A stretch of 64,000 bases of DNA, taken from contig FOHD01000001.1 in assembly GCA_900111695.1 (NCBI GenBank), positions 124,001-188,000 on the forward strand, written 5' to 3'. This document shows positions 50,936 to 59,683 of the stretch, piece by piece. A program made the position numbers and the translations under genes. A model generated the notes under the pieces. The model was given only the letters and a program-made list of their open reading frames with translations, ran no database searches and had not been told where the DNA came from. Source of the stretch: Olsenella sp. KH3B4 (GTDB lineage Bacteria; Actinomycetota; Coriobacteriia; Coriobacteriales; Atopobiaceae). The first letter of the stretch is position 1. Each line of letters starts with the position of its first letter.

Positions 50936-51874
50936 ATGGCAAACACGGATGTCGCCGAGCAGGTCCTCGACGCCCTCGGGGGCAAGGACAACGTAAAGGC
51001 GAACGACATCTGCATGACACGGCTCAGGATTCTCACCGAGAAGCCCGGTCTTATCGACCTCAACAAGCTTCGCTCCATCAGGGGCGTCCTGGGCACCGTG
51101 CGTCGAGGCTCGAACGGAGTCGAGATTGTGTTTGGACCCGGCTCAATTAACGAGGTCAGCGATGACATTGTCCGGCTCACGGGGATCGAGCCCAGCTACT
51201 CGGCATTCCGCGACTCCTCCTCCGCGCCCGAGGACTCTATCAGCGTGCAGATCAACGGCCACGCGCCCATCCCCAAGGCGGTTCGTGCTGCCGTAGCGGC
51301 AAAGAAGCCCCTTGCCTCATCGCACATGGGCTCCCCATCGAGTGATGAAGATGATGACGCCAGCGATATGGAAGAGCTGGCCTCGCTTCTCGAGGCCACG
51401 GGCTCCGCGGATTCGCCTCGCCTCCTTGTGGTCAATGGCCCCAACATCAACATGCTCGGCGTGCGCGAGCCGAAGATCTACGGCCGCAAGACCTATGCAG
51501 ACCTGGTACGCCTCTGCCGTTCGGCCGCCCAAGAGGCGGGCTTCTCAGAGTGCCGCTGCTTCCAGTCAAACCACGAGGGCGACCTCGTCGACGTGATACA
51601 GGCCGCCTACGGCGAGTTCGACGGCATCGTCATCAATCCTGCCGCCTATACGCACACCTCGGTGGCATTGCTTGACGCCCTCAAGTCAGTGGCACTGCCC
51701 ACCATCGAGGTGCACATCTCGAAGGTCGATGAGCGCGAGGACTTCCGCCAGATATCGTATGTGCGCGCCGCGTGCTTCGAGACCATTGTTGGCATGGGCC
51801 TCGAGGGCTACCGCAAGGCAATCAAGGACATGGCCGCCCATCTCCGCGAGCACAGAGGGGCCGAGAAGGGCTAG
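50936..51874 (+). CDS. aroQ: PTS EIIB-like domain fused to type II 3-dehydroquinate dehydratase
   Basis: A 312-aa protein. Residues 1-85 match the glucose-type PTS EIIB fold: VAEQVLDALGGKDNV, then NDICMTRLRI with the phosphoacceptor Cys26 in its normal place, and LRSIRGVLGTV. A linker of about 75 residues with an acidic patch (SSDEDDDASD) leads to a complete type II dehydroquinase (162-312): VVNGPNINMLG, Arg177 and Tyr182 in REPKIYG, FQSNHEGDLVD, INPAAYTHTS and His260 in EVHISK. The start at 50936 (MANTDVAEQV) is chosen by an AAAGG site. It completes the shikimate steps of the operon, 187 bp after aroEK. Confidence 0.9.
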   Translation: MANTDVAEQVLDALGGKDNVKANDICMTRLRILTEKPGLIDLNKLRSIRGVLGTVRRGSNGVEIVFGPGSINEVSDDIVRLTGIEPSYSAFRDSSSAPEDSISVQINGHAPIPKAVRAAVAAKKPLASSHMGSPSSDEDDDASDMEELASLLEATGSADSPRLLVVNGPNINMLGVREPKIYGRKTYADLVRLCRSAAQEAGFSECRCFQSNHEGDLVDVIQAAYGEFDGIVINPAAYTHTSVALLDALKSVALPTIEVHISKVDEREDFRQISYVRAACFETIVGMGLEGYRKAIKDMAAHLREHRGAEKG

Positions 51875-51904
51875 AAACGCACGGATGCGCAGGCACCAGC
51901 GCCG

Positions 51905-52510
51905 CTATTGCACCATGGGATTGCAGCACCACGTACCAGAGTCGCTCACGAGCCAGTCAACGGGCACATCGTGCTCGTCTCTCGGCAGCGGGTTCCCAGA
52001 GAGCTGCTGCCCGCGCACCAGCGCAACCTTCTCACCGGGATAGAACGCCAGGAACCTGTCGTAGTACCCGCCGCCGTAGCCAATACGATAGCCATCGGCA
52101 TCAAAGACAAGGCCAGGCACGATGCACACCGAGCCAACCAGCTGCGGCGTCGTGAGGGGTTGTCCGCAGTCACGAGACGGCTCCATGAGGCCGCGAAACC
52201 CTGGCTCAAGGTCGTCCTCAGAGGAAATCACGAAGAAGTCGAGCGCATGAGAGCGACGGCAGCGAGGAACGGCCACCTGCTTGCCAGCTTGCCAAGCGGC
52301 CCGCATGAGAGCGTGCGTGTCGACCTCAGTGCCAAACGAGACATAGGTAAGGACGAGACGGGCTTCTCGCCATGCGGAAAGAAGCTCAAGCCGTTGGAGG
52401 ATGCGCGCGTCCGTAGCCGCACGCACGACAGGCGACATTCGCGTGCGAACGCGCACATACTCCTCGCGGAGGGCGGTCTTGCCAGCGTCTGTACCTTGGG
52501 AACTCGCCAC
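51905..52510 (-). CDS. 5-formyltetrahydrofolate cyclo-ligase
   Basis: A 201-aa enzyme converting 5-formyl-THF to 5,10-methenyl-THF with ATP. The family motif GYGGGYYDRFL and LMEPSRDCGQPL (substrate loop) are present. GTG at 52510 is the best start: it has AAGGAGG five bases before it and gives a normal length. It is convergent with the aro operon and divergent from trpS. Confidence 0.9.
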   Translation of the reverse strand: MASSQGTDAGKTALREEYVRVRTRMSPVVRAATDARILQRLELLSAWREARLVLTYVSFGTEVDTHALMRAAWQAGKQVAVPRCRRSHALDFFVISSEDDLEPGFRGLMEPSRDCGQPLTTPQLVGSVCIVPGLVFDADGYRIGYGGGYYDRFLAFYPGEKVALVRGQQLSGNPLPRDEHDVPVDWLVSDSGTWCCNPMVQ

Positions 52511-52722
52511 CGCATCCTCCTTCTCCACTAGTGTCCACTTTACCCCATAATCGCATCGGTCTGCTAACGTTGCCCATCTTGCAACCGCACGGCAAGACGA
52601 CGGTCCCGAGAACGGGTCCTGCGGTCCCCGGGCGGACACGGAAGCGCGATTGCCGTAAGATTGACATTTGTGAACGCACGTACCGCCAAGCGGTATTGAC
52701 GAGCAAAGGACCAGGAGAAACC

Positions 52723-53772
52723 ATGCCCAACGAGGGAAGCTACGAAGCCGCACTTAAGCGCAGTGACCAGATTCAGGCCGACCTGCCCCAGCACCCCGAG
52801 AACTACACCATGCTCACAGGCGACAGGCCCACGGGACGTCTGCACCTGGGCCACTACTTTGGCACCATCAAGGAGCGCGTGCGTCTCCAGAACCTTGGCG
52901 TCAACACCAACATCATCATTGCGGACTACCAGGTCATCACCGACCGCGACACCACCGAGCACATCCGCGACAACGTCTACAACATGGTGATCGACTACCT
53001 TGCCTGCGGCATCGACCCCGAGAAGACCATGATCTTCACGCACTCCGCCGTTCCCGAGGAGAACCAGCTCATGCTGCCGTTCCTCTCGCTGGTCACAGAG
53101 GCCGAGATGGAGCGCAACCCCACGGTGAAGGCAGAGCAGGCGGCCTCCGGGCATGCGCTCACGGGACTTCTCCTCACCTATCCCGTGCACCAGGCGTGCG
53201 ACATCCTCTTCTGCAAGGGCAACATTGTGCCCGTAGGACGAGACCAGCTCCCTCACATCGAGATTACCTCGAAGATCGCCCGCCGCTTCAACGAGCGCTA
53301 CGGAAAGGTCTTCCCCGAGGTCGCGGGACTTCTCACCTCCACGCCGCTCCTTCCTGGCCTCGATGGCCGCAAGATGAGCAAGTCCTATGGCAACGCCATT
53401 TCTCTCTCGATGACGGCCGAGGAGACCGCAAAGCTCATCAAGAAGTCAAAGACCGACTCCGAGAGAAACATAACGTTTGACCCCGAGGGGCGCCCCGGCG
53501 TCTCGGCTCTGCTCACCACGGCCGGCATCTGCAGCGGGCGCGACCCCAAGGAAATTGCCGACGAGATTGGCATGGGAGGCGCAGGCCAGCTCAAGCGCTA
53601 CACCACCGAGGTGGTAAACGAGTACTTTGCCCCCATCCGCGAGCGCCGCGAGAAGCTCGCCGGGAACCTCGACTACGTGAAGGACGTCCTGCACGACGGC
53701 AACCGCCGCGCGAACGAGATAGCTCACGAGACCCTGAACGAGGTCCGTGAGGCCATGGGCATGGTGTACTAG
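52723..53772 (+). CDS. trpS: Tryptophanyl-tRNA synthetase
   Basis: A 349-aa class I aminoacyl-tRNA synthetase. The HIGH-type motif is TGRLHLGHYFG, and the KMSKS motif is GRKMSKSYGNAI. The ATG at 52723 has an AGGAGA site. The 212-bp upstream gap holds a TAAGAT -10 candidate near 52651-52656 with a weak -35; I see no T-box or trp leader. Confidence 0.95.
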   Translation: MPNEGSYEAALKRSDQIQADLPQHPENYTMLTGDRPTGRLHLGHYFGTIKERVRLQNLGVNTNIIIADYQVITDRDTTEHIRDNVYNMVIDYLACGIDPEKTMIFTHSAVPEENQLMLPFLSLVTEAEMERNPTVKAEQAASGHALTGLLLTYPVHQACDILFCKGNIVPVGRDQLPHIEITSKIARRFNERYGKVFPEVAGLLTSTPLLPGLDGRKMSKSYGNAISLSMTAEETAKLIKKSKTDSERNITFDPEGRPGVSALLTTAGICSGRDPKEIADEIGMGGAGQLKRYTTEVVNEYFAPIRERREKLAGNLDYVKDVLHDGNRRANEIAHETLNEVREAMGMVY

Positions 53773-53792
53773 GCCATACACGGCAGCATCCC

Positions 53793-53873
53793 TGCACCGC
53801 GTCTCTTTGGAGTTGACACACAAGTTGGTCTTGTCAAACTTTATGCCATCAACTTGACGAGAGACGCGGTGCA
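53793..53873. repeat. 81-bp foldback with 14-bp perfect inverted repeats around a promoter-like core
   Basis: TGCACCGCGTCTCT (53793-53806) is repeated inverted at 53860-53873. The 53-bp interior has a second inverted pair, CAAGTTG/CAACTTG (53821-53827 with 53850-53856), a partial palindrome, and TTGACA at 53813-53818. Arm 2 ends three bases before the methyltransferase ATG. It may end trpS transcripts, hide the next start site, or be an invertible promoter. Confidence 0.75.
53813..53841 (+). promoter_or_regulatory. Candidate promoter of the methyltransferase gene
   Basis: A consensus TTGACA (53813-53818) with a 17-bp spacer leads to AAACTT (53836-53841), a poor -10. It overlaps an imperfect palindrome (GTTGACA...CTTGTCAAAC) that could be an operator. 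It lies inside the foldback element. Confidence 0.35.
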
Positions 53874-53876
53874 TCC

Positions 53877-54710
53877 ATGAAGGAACCCAGCATTGAGAAA
53901 AACTCGGTACAGGAGACGCTTGTCGTTCCCCTCTATGGCCGCATGCTCGGAAGCGAGCTCTATCCGTCCATCCTGCAAGACCCATACGCACGCGATGCCC
54001 TGACCAGACTCGACTTTGACACGAGCCGGCTCGACAACAGGCGAGACTCGCTCGCGTGGAAGTTTGGCTCTCTCGAGGGCATAGTCCGAAGCCGCGACAT
54101 CCTCATCGAGATGGAGTCGTTCCTCGAGACACATCCTCAAGCAGCCGTCGTCAACATGGGATGTGGCCTCGACGCAACGCCGCTTCTGGCGGACAACGGC
54201 TCGATGCTCCTCTATAACATCGACCGACAAGACGTCATCGATGCAAGGAACGCGCTTGTGCCTCCAATGGAGCGCGAAAGGAACCTCGTCGCAGACCTCA
54301 AGGACGCCACCGCATGGATTCCAGAGGTCGATGCCTCCGAAGGCGTCTTCCTTTTTGCCGCAGGCGTCTTCATGTACTTCAAAACAGATGAGGTAAGAGA
54401 CCTCACGCTTACCCTCCAAAAGGCATTTTCCCAGGGAGTTCTCGTGTTCGACACGCTTGGCTCGTTTGGCATACGAACCCTCATGAAGGGGACGCTTCGA
54501 ACCATGGGCATCGAGGACGTCGAGGGGCGTTTCTCGTGCGAGAAGCCCGAGCGCGACTGCCTGTGGGATGATGGCCTGCACATCTCGTCACGACCGTACC
54601 TCACGGGCTACGTCGACCTAAAGTCTGCCGGCGTGCAGCCCATCCTGCGTGCGACTGCACATTTGTTCGACTCGATCATGAAGATGAGAGTCGTGAGGGT
54701 GGAATTCTAG
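53877..54710 (+). CDS. LCM-family class I SAM-dependent methyltransferase
   Basis: A 277-aa enzyme of the leucine carboxyl methyltransferase/TcmP group. The S-adenosylmethionine loop is VVNMGCGLDATP, followed by the acidic residue in NIDRQDVID and the LFAAGVFMYF segment. Many homologues lie in small-molecule or polyketide clusters, but no such genes are near here, so the acceptor is unknown. There is no good ribosome-binding site, and the start is directly behind an 81-bp foldback. Confidence 0.85.
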   Translation: MKEPSIEKNSVQETLVVPLYGRMLGSELYPSILQDPYARDALTRLDFDTSRLDNRRDSLAWKFGSLEGIVRSRDILIEMESFLETHPQAAVVNMGCGLDATPLLADNGSMLLYNIDRQDVIDARNALVPPMERERNLVADLKDATAWIPEVDASEGVFLFAAGVFMYFKTDEVRDLTLTLQKAFSQGVLVFDTLGSFGIRTLMKGTLRTMGIEDVEGRFSCEKPERDCLWDDGLHISSRPYLTGYVDLKSAGVQPILRATAHLFDSIMKMRVVRVEF

Positions 54711-54741
54711 CGGCCAATCCCCCAGGCCGTGTTCCGCTCCC

Positions 54742-55284
54742 CTAACGCGCGAGATGCGCAAGCACGTAGGCAGGCGCACACACGTAGACGCGGCCACGCT
54801 CGTCCCTGAGGTCACAGCAGCGCTTGGGCCTCCCGTTCAGGCCGACGAACCGGTAGCGGCGGCCGCGCACCACAAGCTCGGAGCCCACGAGGGACTCCAC
54901 CTCGGAGCGCGGGACCTCGGGCACCCTGCGGGTCGGCTCGCGCCGCGTGGCGCGGACGTTCGTGCCGTACGCCCCGTTGACCCTGGCGGCAGCCTCGCGG
55001 AAGCGCTCCCCGTGGTCGAAACAGCCCGGTAGCGTGTGGATAAGCTCGTGGTAGAGGACGTCTCGCGCCTGAGCGTCGGTCTTGCACGCATCGACGGAGC
55101 ACGAGATCTGGAAGAGCGGCCTGCGCCCGCCGCGCAGCTTCTTGCAGCTGCCAATACGAGAGCGGTTGTGTGTGAGTCTCACGGAAGGAAGGTACTCGCG
55201 CGGAGAGAGACCAATGCGCCGCAGGCAGATGGCACAGTCCTCGAGCAGCGCATCGAACTTCTCTTGCATCCCAGCATCAACCAC
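54742..55284 (-). CDS. SprT-like zinc metallopeptidase
   Basis: A 180-aa protein with the zinc motif HELIH (His79, Glu80, His83) and a downstream His91 in CFDHGERF, typical of SprT/Spartan-like domains. The rest of the domain precedes it, with a basic region and a small barrel-like C-terminus (VVRGRRYRFVGLNG). The start is probably GTG at 55284, with GGAAGG seven bases before; ATG at 55269 is a weaker alternative. The role is unknown. It is convergent with the methyltransferase gene. Confidence 0.8.
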   Translation of the reverse strand: MVDAGMQEKFDALLEDCAICLRRIGLSPREYLPSVRLTHNRSRIGSCKKLRGGRRPLFQISCSVDACKTDAQARDVLYHELIHTLPGCFDHGERFREAAARVNGAYGTNVRATRREPTRRVPEVPRSEVESLVGSELVVRGRRYRFVGLNGRPKRCCDLRDERGRVYVCAPAYVLAHLAR

Positions 55285-55376
55285 CGGCTGCCCTTCCTGC
55301 AGTGTAGTACGCTCTTTGGAAGCGTGGCCTGTTGCATCGTCGTGACGCTCAAGCAGGCCCAACGATAACGGAATGC

Positions 55377-55446
55377 GGGGGGTTGGGCTTTCTCTCGGAG
55401 GGCGTGTCCTTGATGTCCTTCGCCCTCAGAGGGAAAGCCCAACCCC
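55377..55446 (-). terminator. Large hairpin ending the arc operon
   Basis: Arms of about 26 bp (55377-55404 with 55421-55446), nearly perfectly paired, lie 20 bp past the arcB stop on the minus strand. No T-run follows, so it may protect the mRNA end or act as a Rho-assisted stop. It also separates arcB from the SprT-like gene. Confidence 0.65.
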
Positions 55447-55466
55447 CGCCCCACAGCTACGTTTGC

Positions 55467-56462
55467 CTACTTGAGCGTCGCGTACATCACGGCCTTAATC
55501 GTGTGCATGCGGTTCTCGGCCTCATCGAAGACGCGAGAGCGAGGCCCCTCGAAGACCTCGTTTGTGACCTCCATCTCGGCAAGGCCGAACTTCTCGTAGA
55601 TGTCCTCGCCAATGGTGGTGTGGCGGTCGTGGAAGCTGGGGAGGCAGTGCATGAAGATGGCATCGGGGGCGGCCTTGGCCATCACGTCCGCGGTGACCTG
55701 GTAGGGCTTGAGGAGCTTGATGCGCTCGGCCCACAGGCTGTCAGGCTCGCCCATCGAGACCCAGATGTCGGTGTAGATGACGGAAGCGTTGCGCGCGCCC
55801 TCGTCCACGTCCTCAGTGAGGGTGATGGCAGAGCCGTTCTCGGCGGCAATGGCGCGGCACTGCTCGACGAGTTGGGGCGCGGGCATCTGCTTCTCTGGCC
55901 CGCACGCGCAGAAGTCGATGCCAAGCTTCGCGCACACCACCATGAGAGAGTTGCCCACGTTGTTGCCGGCATCGCCCATGAAGGTGAGCTTGCGGCCGGA
56001 GAGGTCGTTACCAAACTCCTCGCGCATGGTGAGGACGTCGGCGAGCATCTGCGTGGGATGGAACTCGGTGGTAAGGCCGTTCCACACGGGAACGCCCGCG
56101 TAGTCTGCGAGCGTCTGCACGATGGACTGCGCGTAGCCGCGGTACTCGATGCCGTCGAACATACGGCCAAGCACGCGGGCGGTGTCCTCGATGGACTCCT
56201 TCTTGCCCATCTGGCTCGAGCCGGGGTCGAGGTAGGTAACGCCCATGCCAAGGTCACGGCCGGCAACCTCGAAGCTGCAGCGCGTGCGGGTGGAGGTCTT
56301 CTCGAAGAGCAGGACGATGTTCTTGCCCTCGAGGTAGCGGTGCGGCTCGTGCGCGTGCTTCTTGGCCTTGAGGTCTGCAGAGAGGTCGAGAAGATAGCGA
56401 ATCTCCTCAGGCGTGAAGTCGAGCAGCTTGAGGAAGTTGCGTCCAGAGAGGTTGACGGCCAT
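55467..56462 (-). CDS. arcB: Ornithine carbamoyltransferase (catabolic, arginine deiminase pathway)
   Basis: A 331-aa enzyme; in this pathway it splits citrulline into ornithine and carbamoyl phosphate for ATP production. Carbamoyl-phosphate motif FEKTSTRTR (53-61), [22 protein letters not shown] and MHCLPSFHD are intact. The start at 56462 has an AAAGGA site. The catabolic direction is inferred from arcA lying upstream in the same direction, now 7.3 kb away because of the inserted block. No carbamate kinase gene is in the window. Confidence 0.94.
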   Translation of the reverse strand: MAVNLSGRNFLKLLDFTPEEIRYLLDLSADLKAKKHAHEPHRYLEGKNIVLLFEKTSTRTRCSFEVAGRDLGMGVTYLDPGSSQMGKKESIEDTARVLGRMFDGIEYRGYAQSIVQTLADYAGVPVWNGLTTEFHPTQMLADVLTMREEFGNDLSGRKLTFMGDAGNNVGNSLMVVCAKLGIDFCACGPEKQMPAPQLVEQCRAIAAENGSAITLTEDVDEGARNASVIYTDIWVSMGEPDSLWAERIKLLKPYQVTADVMAKAAPDAIFMHCLPSFHDRHTTIGEDIYEKFGLAEMEVTNEVFEGPRSRVFDEAENRMHTIKAVMYATLK

Positions 56463-56563
56463 GGATGGTCCTTTCTTCCCACACGCGGGATGAGGTTGTG
56501 GTGCCGTTTGAGCAAGGCAGCAAGACAAAGTCTAAACCCTCGTTTGGACGAGAAGACAGCCGT

Positions 56564-56594
56564 CCGCCTACTTCACGGCATCCCTCCAGAACGC
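56564..56594. repeat. 31-bp direct repeat, copy 1 (arcA 3'-end remnant)
   Basis: These 31 bases are identical to 63803-63833, the true arcA end. On the minus strand they encode the arcA C-terminus AFWRDAVK and its TAG stop. The copy is not joined to any arcA coding sequence; it marks the arcB-side border of the inserted block. Loose similarity (CGGC, TGTC) continues past the repeat. Confidence 0.9.
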
Positions 56595-56632
56595 ATTGCC
56601 CGAGAACCCCCCAAGGTCTCTCGAGAGGCAAG

Positions 56633-57490
56633 CTAGGGTTCTGTGTAATTGGAGAGCAGCTTCACACAGTTCTCCAGATAAACATCCCTAGCAACATCGC
56701 TCTCTACGGCGAGGTCATACTGGCACGCGTCGGCAAAGGCAATACGCGGCCATGCGCCATCCACGGGGAGTGCATAGATTCCCACACGCTCTGGATGCTC
56801 GGCAATGTCCAGCGATATGCGCGAATAGGGATGCTCTATGAGACAGAAGGTCTGCTTGTACGTGTCACGGTTCTTCTCGCGTGGGTATACCTTCGGCTCT
56901 AGGAACAGGAGATATTCCTGTCCATCCCTCATGGGCATGAGGCCAAACATGCTGGGGCCAGATGATGCCCCCCACACCTCTCGAACCCTACTGAACTGCC
57001 CAATGCCCAGCCCGTTATGAGGCTCCGCAATTTTATATGCATCATATACGATGAGGTCGTCACCCGCTTTCACGTCATCGCCCCTCAGAACCGAGGTTAC
57101 TTCCAAGTGGCATTGGAAAGCTTGATAGACGTAGTTTCTCTTCCCCTTGAAAGTTGCCGTTATCACAATCGGGGCATTCTCAAGCTCTTCCTCTGGAGTC
57201 ATCCCCGAGTTCTCCCCCGAATCGCCGTCAAGACGAGTCTCCCCCTGCAGGCCTGGCTCAATAACCGCAGACGTACCTTCTCCCTTCGCGTACAGTCGAA
57301 GGTCCTCTTCGGACGCTCGTGCGCTCACCACAAAGGGCAGCTGCTGCACGGCCACCCCATCATTGGCATAATTCGTGAGGCTCATCCTCATGGCTAGACC
57401 AATGCACGCACATAAAGCCACGAGACATCCGCAGATGATCACCGTCGTTCTCACACTCAGCATTGGCAGTCGAAGAACTCGACGTCTCAT
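56633..57490 (-). CDS. Membrane-anchored extracellular protein of unknown function
   Basis: A 285-aa protein: a short Arg-rich start, one membrane segment (about 14-34) and an outer domain of about 250 residues. The core has TFKGKRNYVYQAFQCHLEVT, SVLRGDDVKAGDDLIVYD and YLLFLEPKVY, a beta-rich pattern seen in many uncharacterised secreted proteins with VLKGD-type segments. The ATG overlaps the ABC ATPase stop (ATGA), so it is expressed with the transporter; a surface accessory or immunity-like protein would fit. It is the last gene of the inserted block. Confidence 0.7.
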   Translation of the reverse strand: MRRRVLRLPMLSVRTTVIICGCLVALCACIGLAMRMSLTNYANDGVAVQQLPFVVSARASEEDLRLYAKGEGTSAVIEPGLQGETRLDGDSGENSGMTPEEELENAPIVITATFKGKRNYVYQAFQCHLEVTSVLRGDDVKAGDDLIVYDAYKIAEPHNGLGIGQFSRVREVWGASSGPSMFGLMPMRDGQEYLLFLEPKVYPREKNRDTYKQTFCLIEHPYSRISLDIAEHPERVGIYALPVDGAWPRIAFADACQYDLAVESDVARDVYLENCVKLLSNYTEP

Positions 57491-58137
57491 CGCCGATTCA
57501 CTTCCCCCGCTACGTGCCCGTCGACCATGCGCCACTCTCGTTCGAACAGAGCCTCGAGCGCAGGCTCGTTATGGCACGACACAAGCACTGTGCAACCGCG
57601 TTCGTGCTCCTCGCGAACAATCCTTGACACAGTTTCAATGCCTTCCACGTCGAGCGCATTAGTGGGCTCGTCAAGAATGAGCAGCTCCGGGGCCTCCATG
57701 ATTGCCTGAGCAATGGTCAGGCGCTGACGCATCCCCATGCTGTACGTTGAAAATGGCCGCTTGTCATCGGGGTCCAGGCCTACGCGCTCAAGCGCCTTGC
57801 GAACCTCACGCTTCCCCACCACCTCCTTGATAGAGGCCAGCATCAATAGGTTCTTCATGCCGGTGCTCTCGTCCCAGAAGCCTGTCGTCTCAAGGACAAG
57901 CCCGAGGCTTCGGGGAAAATCGACATCGTCTCCAATCCTCTGCCCGAAGACATCAATCTCACCCGAGGTTAGATGGATGAGCCCTGATATGGCCCTGAAG
58001 AGCATCGTCTTCCCAGAGCCATTGATGCCACTGAACCCATAGATGCCCCCGCGCGGCAGCGAAAGCGTCACATCATCAAGCACTGTGCGACCACGAATAA
58101 TCTTGGTCGCATGGCTCACTACAATCGCATCTGGCAT
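57487..58137 (-). CDS. ABC transporter ATP-binding protein (ABC-2/LanF-like)
   Basis: A 216-aa ATPase with Walker A GINGSGKT (Lys43), signature YSMGMRQRL, Walker B LLILDEPTNALD and switch His in VSCHNEP. The SMGMRQRL signature and small size resemble ATPases of ABC-2 exporters such as lantibiotic-immunity LanF and bacitracin-type systems. It drives the three membrane proteins encoded just upstream. It lies 12 bp after the last permease gene and overlaps the anchored protein gene by 4 nt. Confidence 0.9.
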   Translation of the reverse strand: MPDAIVVSHATKIIRGRTVLDDVTLSLPRGGIYGFSGINGSGKTMLFRAISGLIHLTSGEIDVFGQRIGDDVDFPRSLGLVLETTGFWDESTGMKNLLMLASIKEVVGKREVRKALERVGLDPDDKRPFSTYSMGMRQRLTIAQAIMEAPELLILDEPTNALDVEGIETVSRIVREEHERGCTVLVSCHNEPALEALFEREWRMVDGHVAGEVNRR

Positions 58138-58149
58138 GAGGACCTCCTA

Positions 58150-58953
58150 TCAGAGAACATCCCAAGTGCGCACGAGGCGAATGATCAGCCACGCGATGAG
58201 CACAACACCCATAGACAAGCAAACCAAAGACGCGCCAACGCTGAAGCCCGCGACGCCATTCCCAAAGCCCATCGTCCAACCGGAGCAATCGTGCCAGGCA
58301 AGAACCCCCTGTGTTGAAAGAAGCCAAGGTGCAACAGCCCTCGACATCTCATACGGCATGTTTCCGACACCAACCAGAGCCGCCGCGTGCACCGCAAACA
58401 CAATCGAAAACGCAACGATTGAATCAGTCTTTATCGCAAGGCAATTTGTTACAAGGACGAGGAGTAATGAAAGGGCAAAACCCAGCAGAGCATCGGCAAA
58501 CGAAACTCCAAGCAACTCAGACAGCTCAACATTGCAACCGAGCGCAACCAACCCAATAGCGCTGGCAAGCCGTCCAAGGAAAGCGAATGAGGCTGAGAAT
58601 ATCACGAGCTGAGCTAGTCTGCCCAACGTCCAAGCATCGCGAGACACCAGACGGGGAATCACGAACGACGCGTCTTGTTCAAGGCCCGCAGTGAAATGGT
58701 CGGAGAAAAGAAAGCAGAAGGACGCCATTGGGGAGAGCAGCGCAACAAATGCAAAGATGGAAGGCCTACTCCCATACTGATTGGGAACAAGAAGGCCACC
58801 GCCCAGAAAGGCGTAGAGGGCTTGATTTGGATCTATGATTCCCGCGCTAAGGGCCGCAATCAGACTTACCAGCACGCAAATACCCATCCGCGCAAAGTGT
58901 CTTGTCCTCGGCAGCAGACAGAAAACGTGATGGTCACAGGTCTTAGAACTCAC
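58150..58953 (-). CDS. Membrane protein, probable ABC permease subunit 3
   Basis: A 267-aa protein with about six hydrophobic segments and no soluble domain. I chose GTG at 58953, which overlaps the end of the previous gene by 11 nt and has an AGAGGG site. Size, membrane pattern and position directly before the ATPase suggest an ABC-2 type permease (LanE/LanG size class), but no family motif is certain. Confidence 0.65.
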   Translation of the reverse strand: MSSKTCDHHVFCLLPRTRHFARMGICVLVSLIAALSAGIIDPNQALYAFLGGGLLVPNQYGSRPSIFAFVALLSPMASFCFLFSDHFTAGLEQDASFVIPRLVSRDAWTLGRLAQLVIFSASFAFLGRLASAIGLVALGCNVELSELLGVSFADALLGFALSLLLVLVTNCLAIKTDSIVAFSIVFAVHAAALVGVGNMPYEMSRAVAPWLLSTQGVLAWHDCSGWTMGFGNGVAGFSVGASLVCLSMGVVLIAWLIIRLVRTWDVL

Positions 58954-59683
58954 GCGACTCACCCTCTTCGGGCAAATAGTCTCTCCTCCGCACAAGGTAG
59001 GCGGCAAGCAGGCCGAGAATGACGCATGCAGATGCGAGCCGGAGCGCCCCTATCCCCTCGGCAACAAGGCCATCTTCCGGTGTAGCGACCACGAGAAGCC
59101 AGCCGGTCCAGAGAGCGGTGTTGTTGAGAGCCGATGTCATGCACAGAAGGTAGTCAAGCGCTCCATAGCCAAAAGCCGCAAGAGCCGCATACGCACCAGA
59201 TCTTGTTATCAGGCGAACGACAAGAACGACAAGCCCTACTACCAGAAAATAGAAAGTTTGCAGCGTTGTTGAGAGGAGTCCGTACTTCAGATAGTCCCCT
59301 GCCGCAAACGCTACTGAGGATGAAAGCCGTACGCTCATAAGACAGCACGTCGTGAGAAGAGCAGAAAACACCACCGTACGAGCCGTCAACCGGGCCAGAG
59401 CATGGGACAGGGCAGTGATACGATTCGTGCGGGTCACCCATATGGCCGCATCCAACGGTCCCAAAGCCCCAGTCGCACAGAACGTGAACGTGGGGACGTA
59501 TACAAACGCAGCGAGAGCATAGTTAGCAAACTGGGCGTAAGAGCGAGACAGCGAGATAGCGCCCTCAGTCGAGACACTGTCCACCCGTAACAGGTTCGCC
59601 AAAGTACAGAGCCCCACAAGGACACCGAGCCCTGCAGATAATCTATTGTCCGAGAGACTAAAGCGACCCCCCGTGACGCTCAT
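58943..59683 (-). CDS. Membrane protein, probable ABC permease subunit 2
   Basis: A 246-aa protein with about six membrane segments and a charged C-terminal tail (RRRDYLPEEGESREF). It overlaps the preceding permease by 4 nt and the next by 11 nt, so all three are translationally linked. Function is inferred from the adjacent ATPase. Confidence 0.65.
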   Translation of the reverse strand: MSVTGGRFSLSDNRLSAGLGVLVGLCTLANLLRVDSVSTEGAISLSRSYAQFANYALAAFVYVPTFTFCATGALGPLDAAIWVTRTNRITALSHALARLTARTVVFSALLTTCCLMSVRLSSSVAFAAGDYLKYGLLSTTLQTFYFLVVGLVVLVVRLITRSGAYAALAAFGYGALDYLLCMTSALNNTALWTGWLLVVATPEDGLVAEGIGALRLASACVILGLLAAYLVRRRDYLPEEGESREF

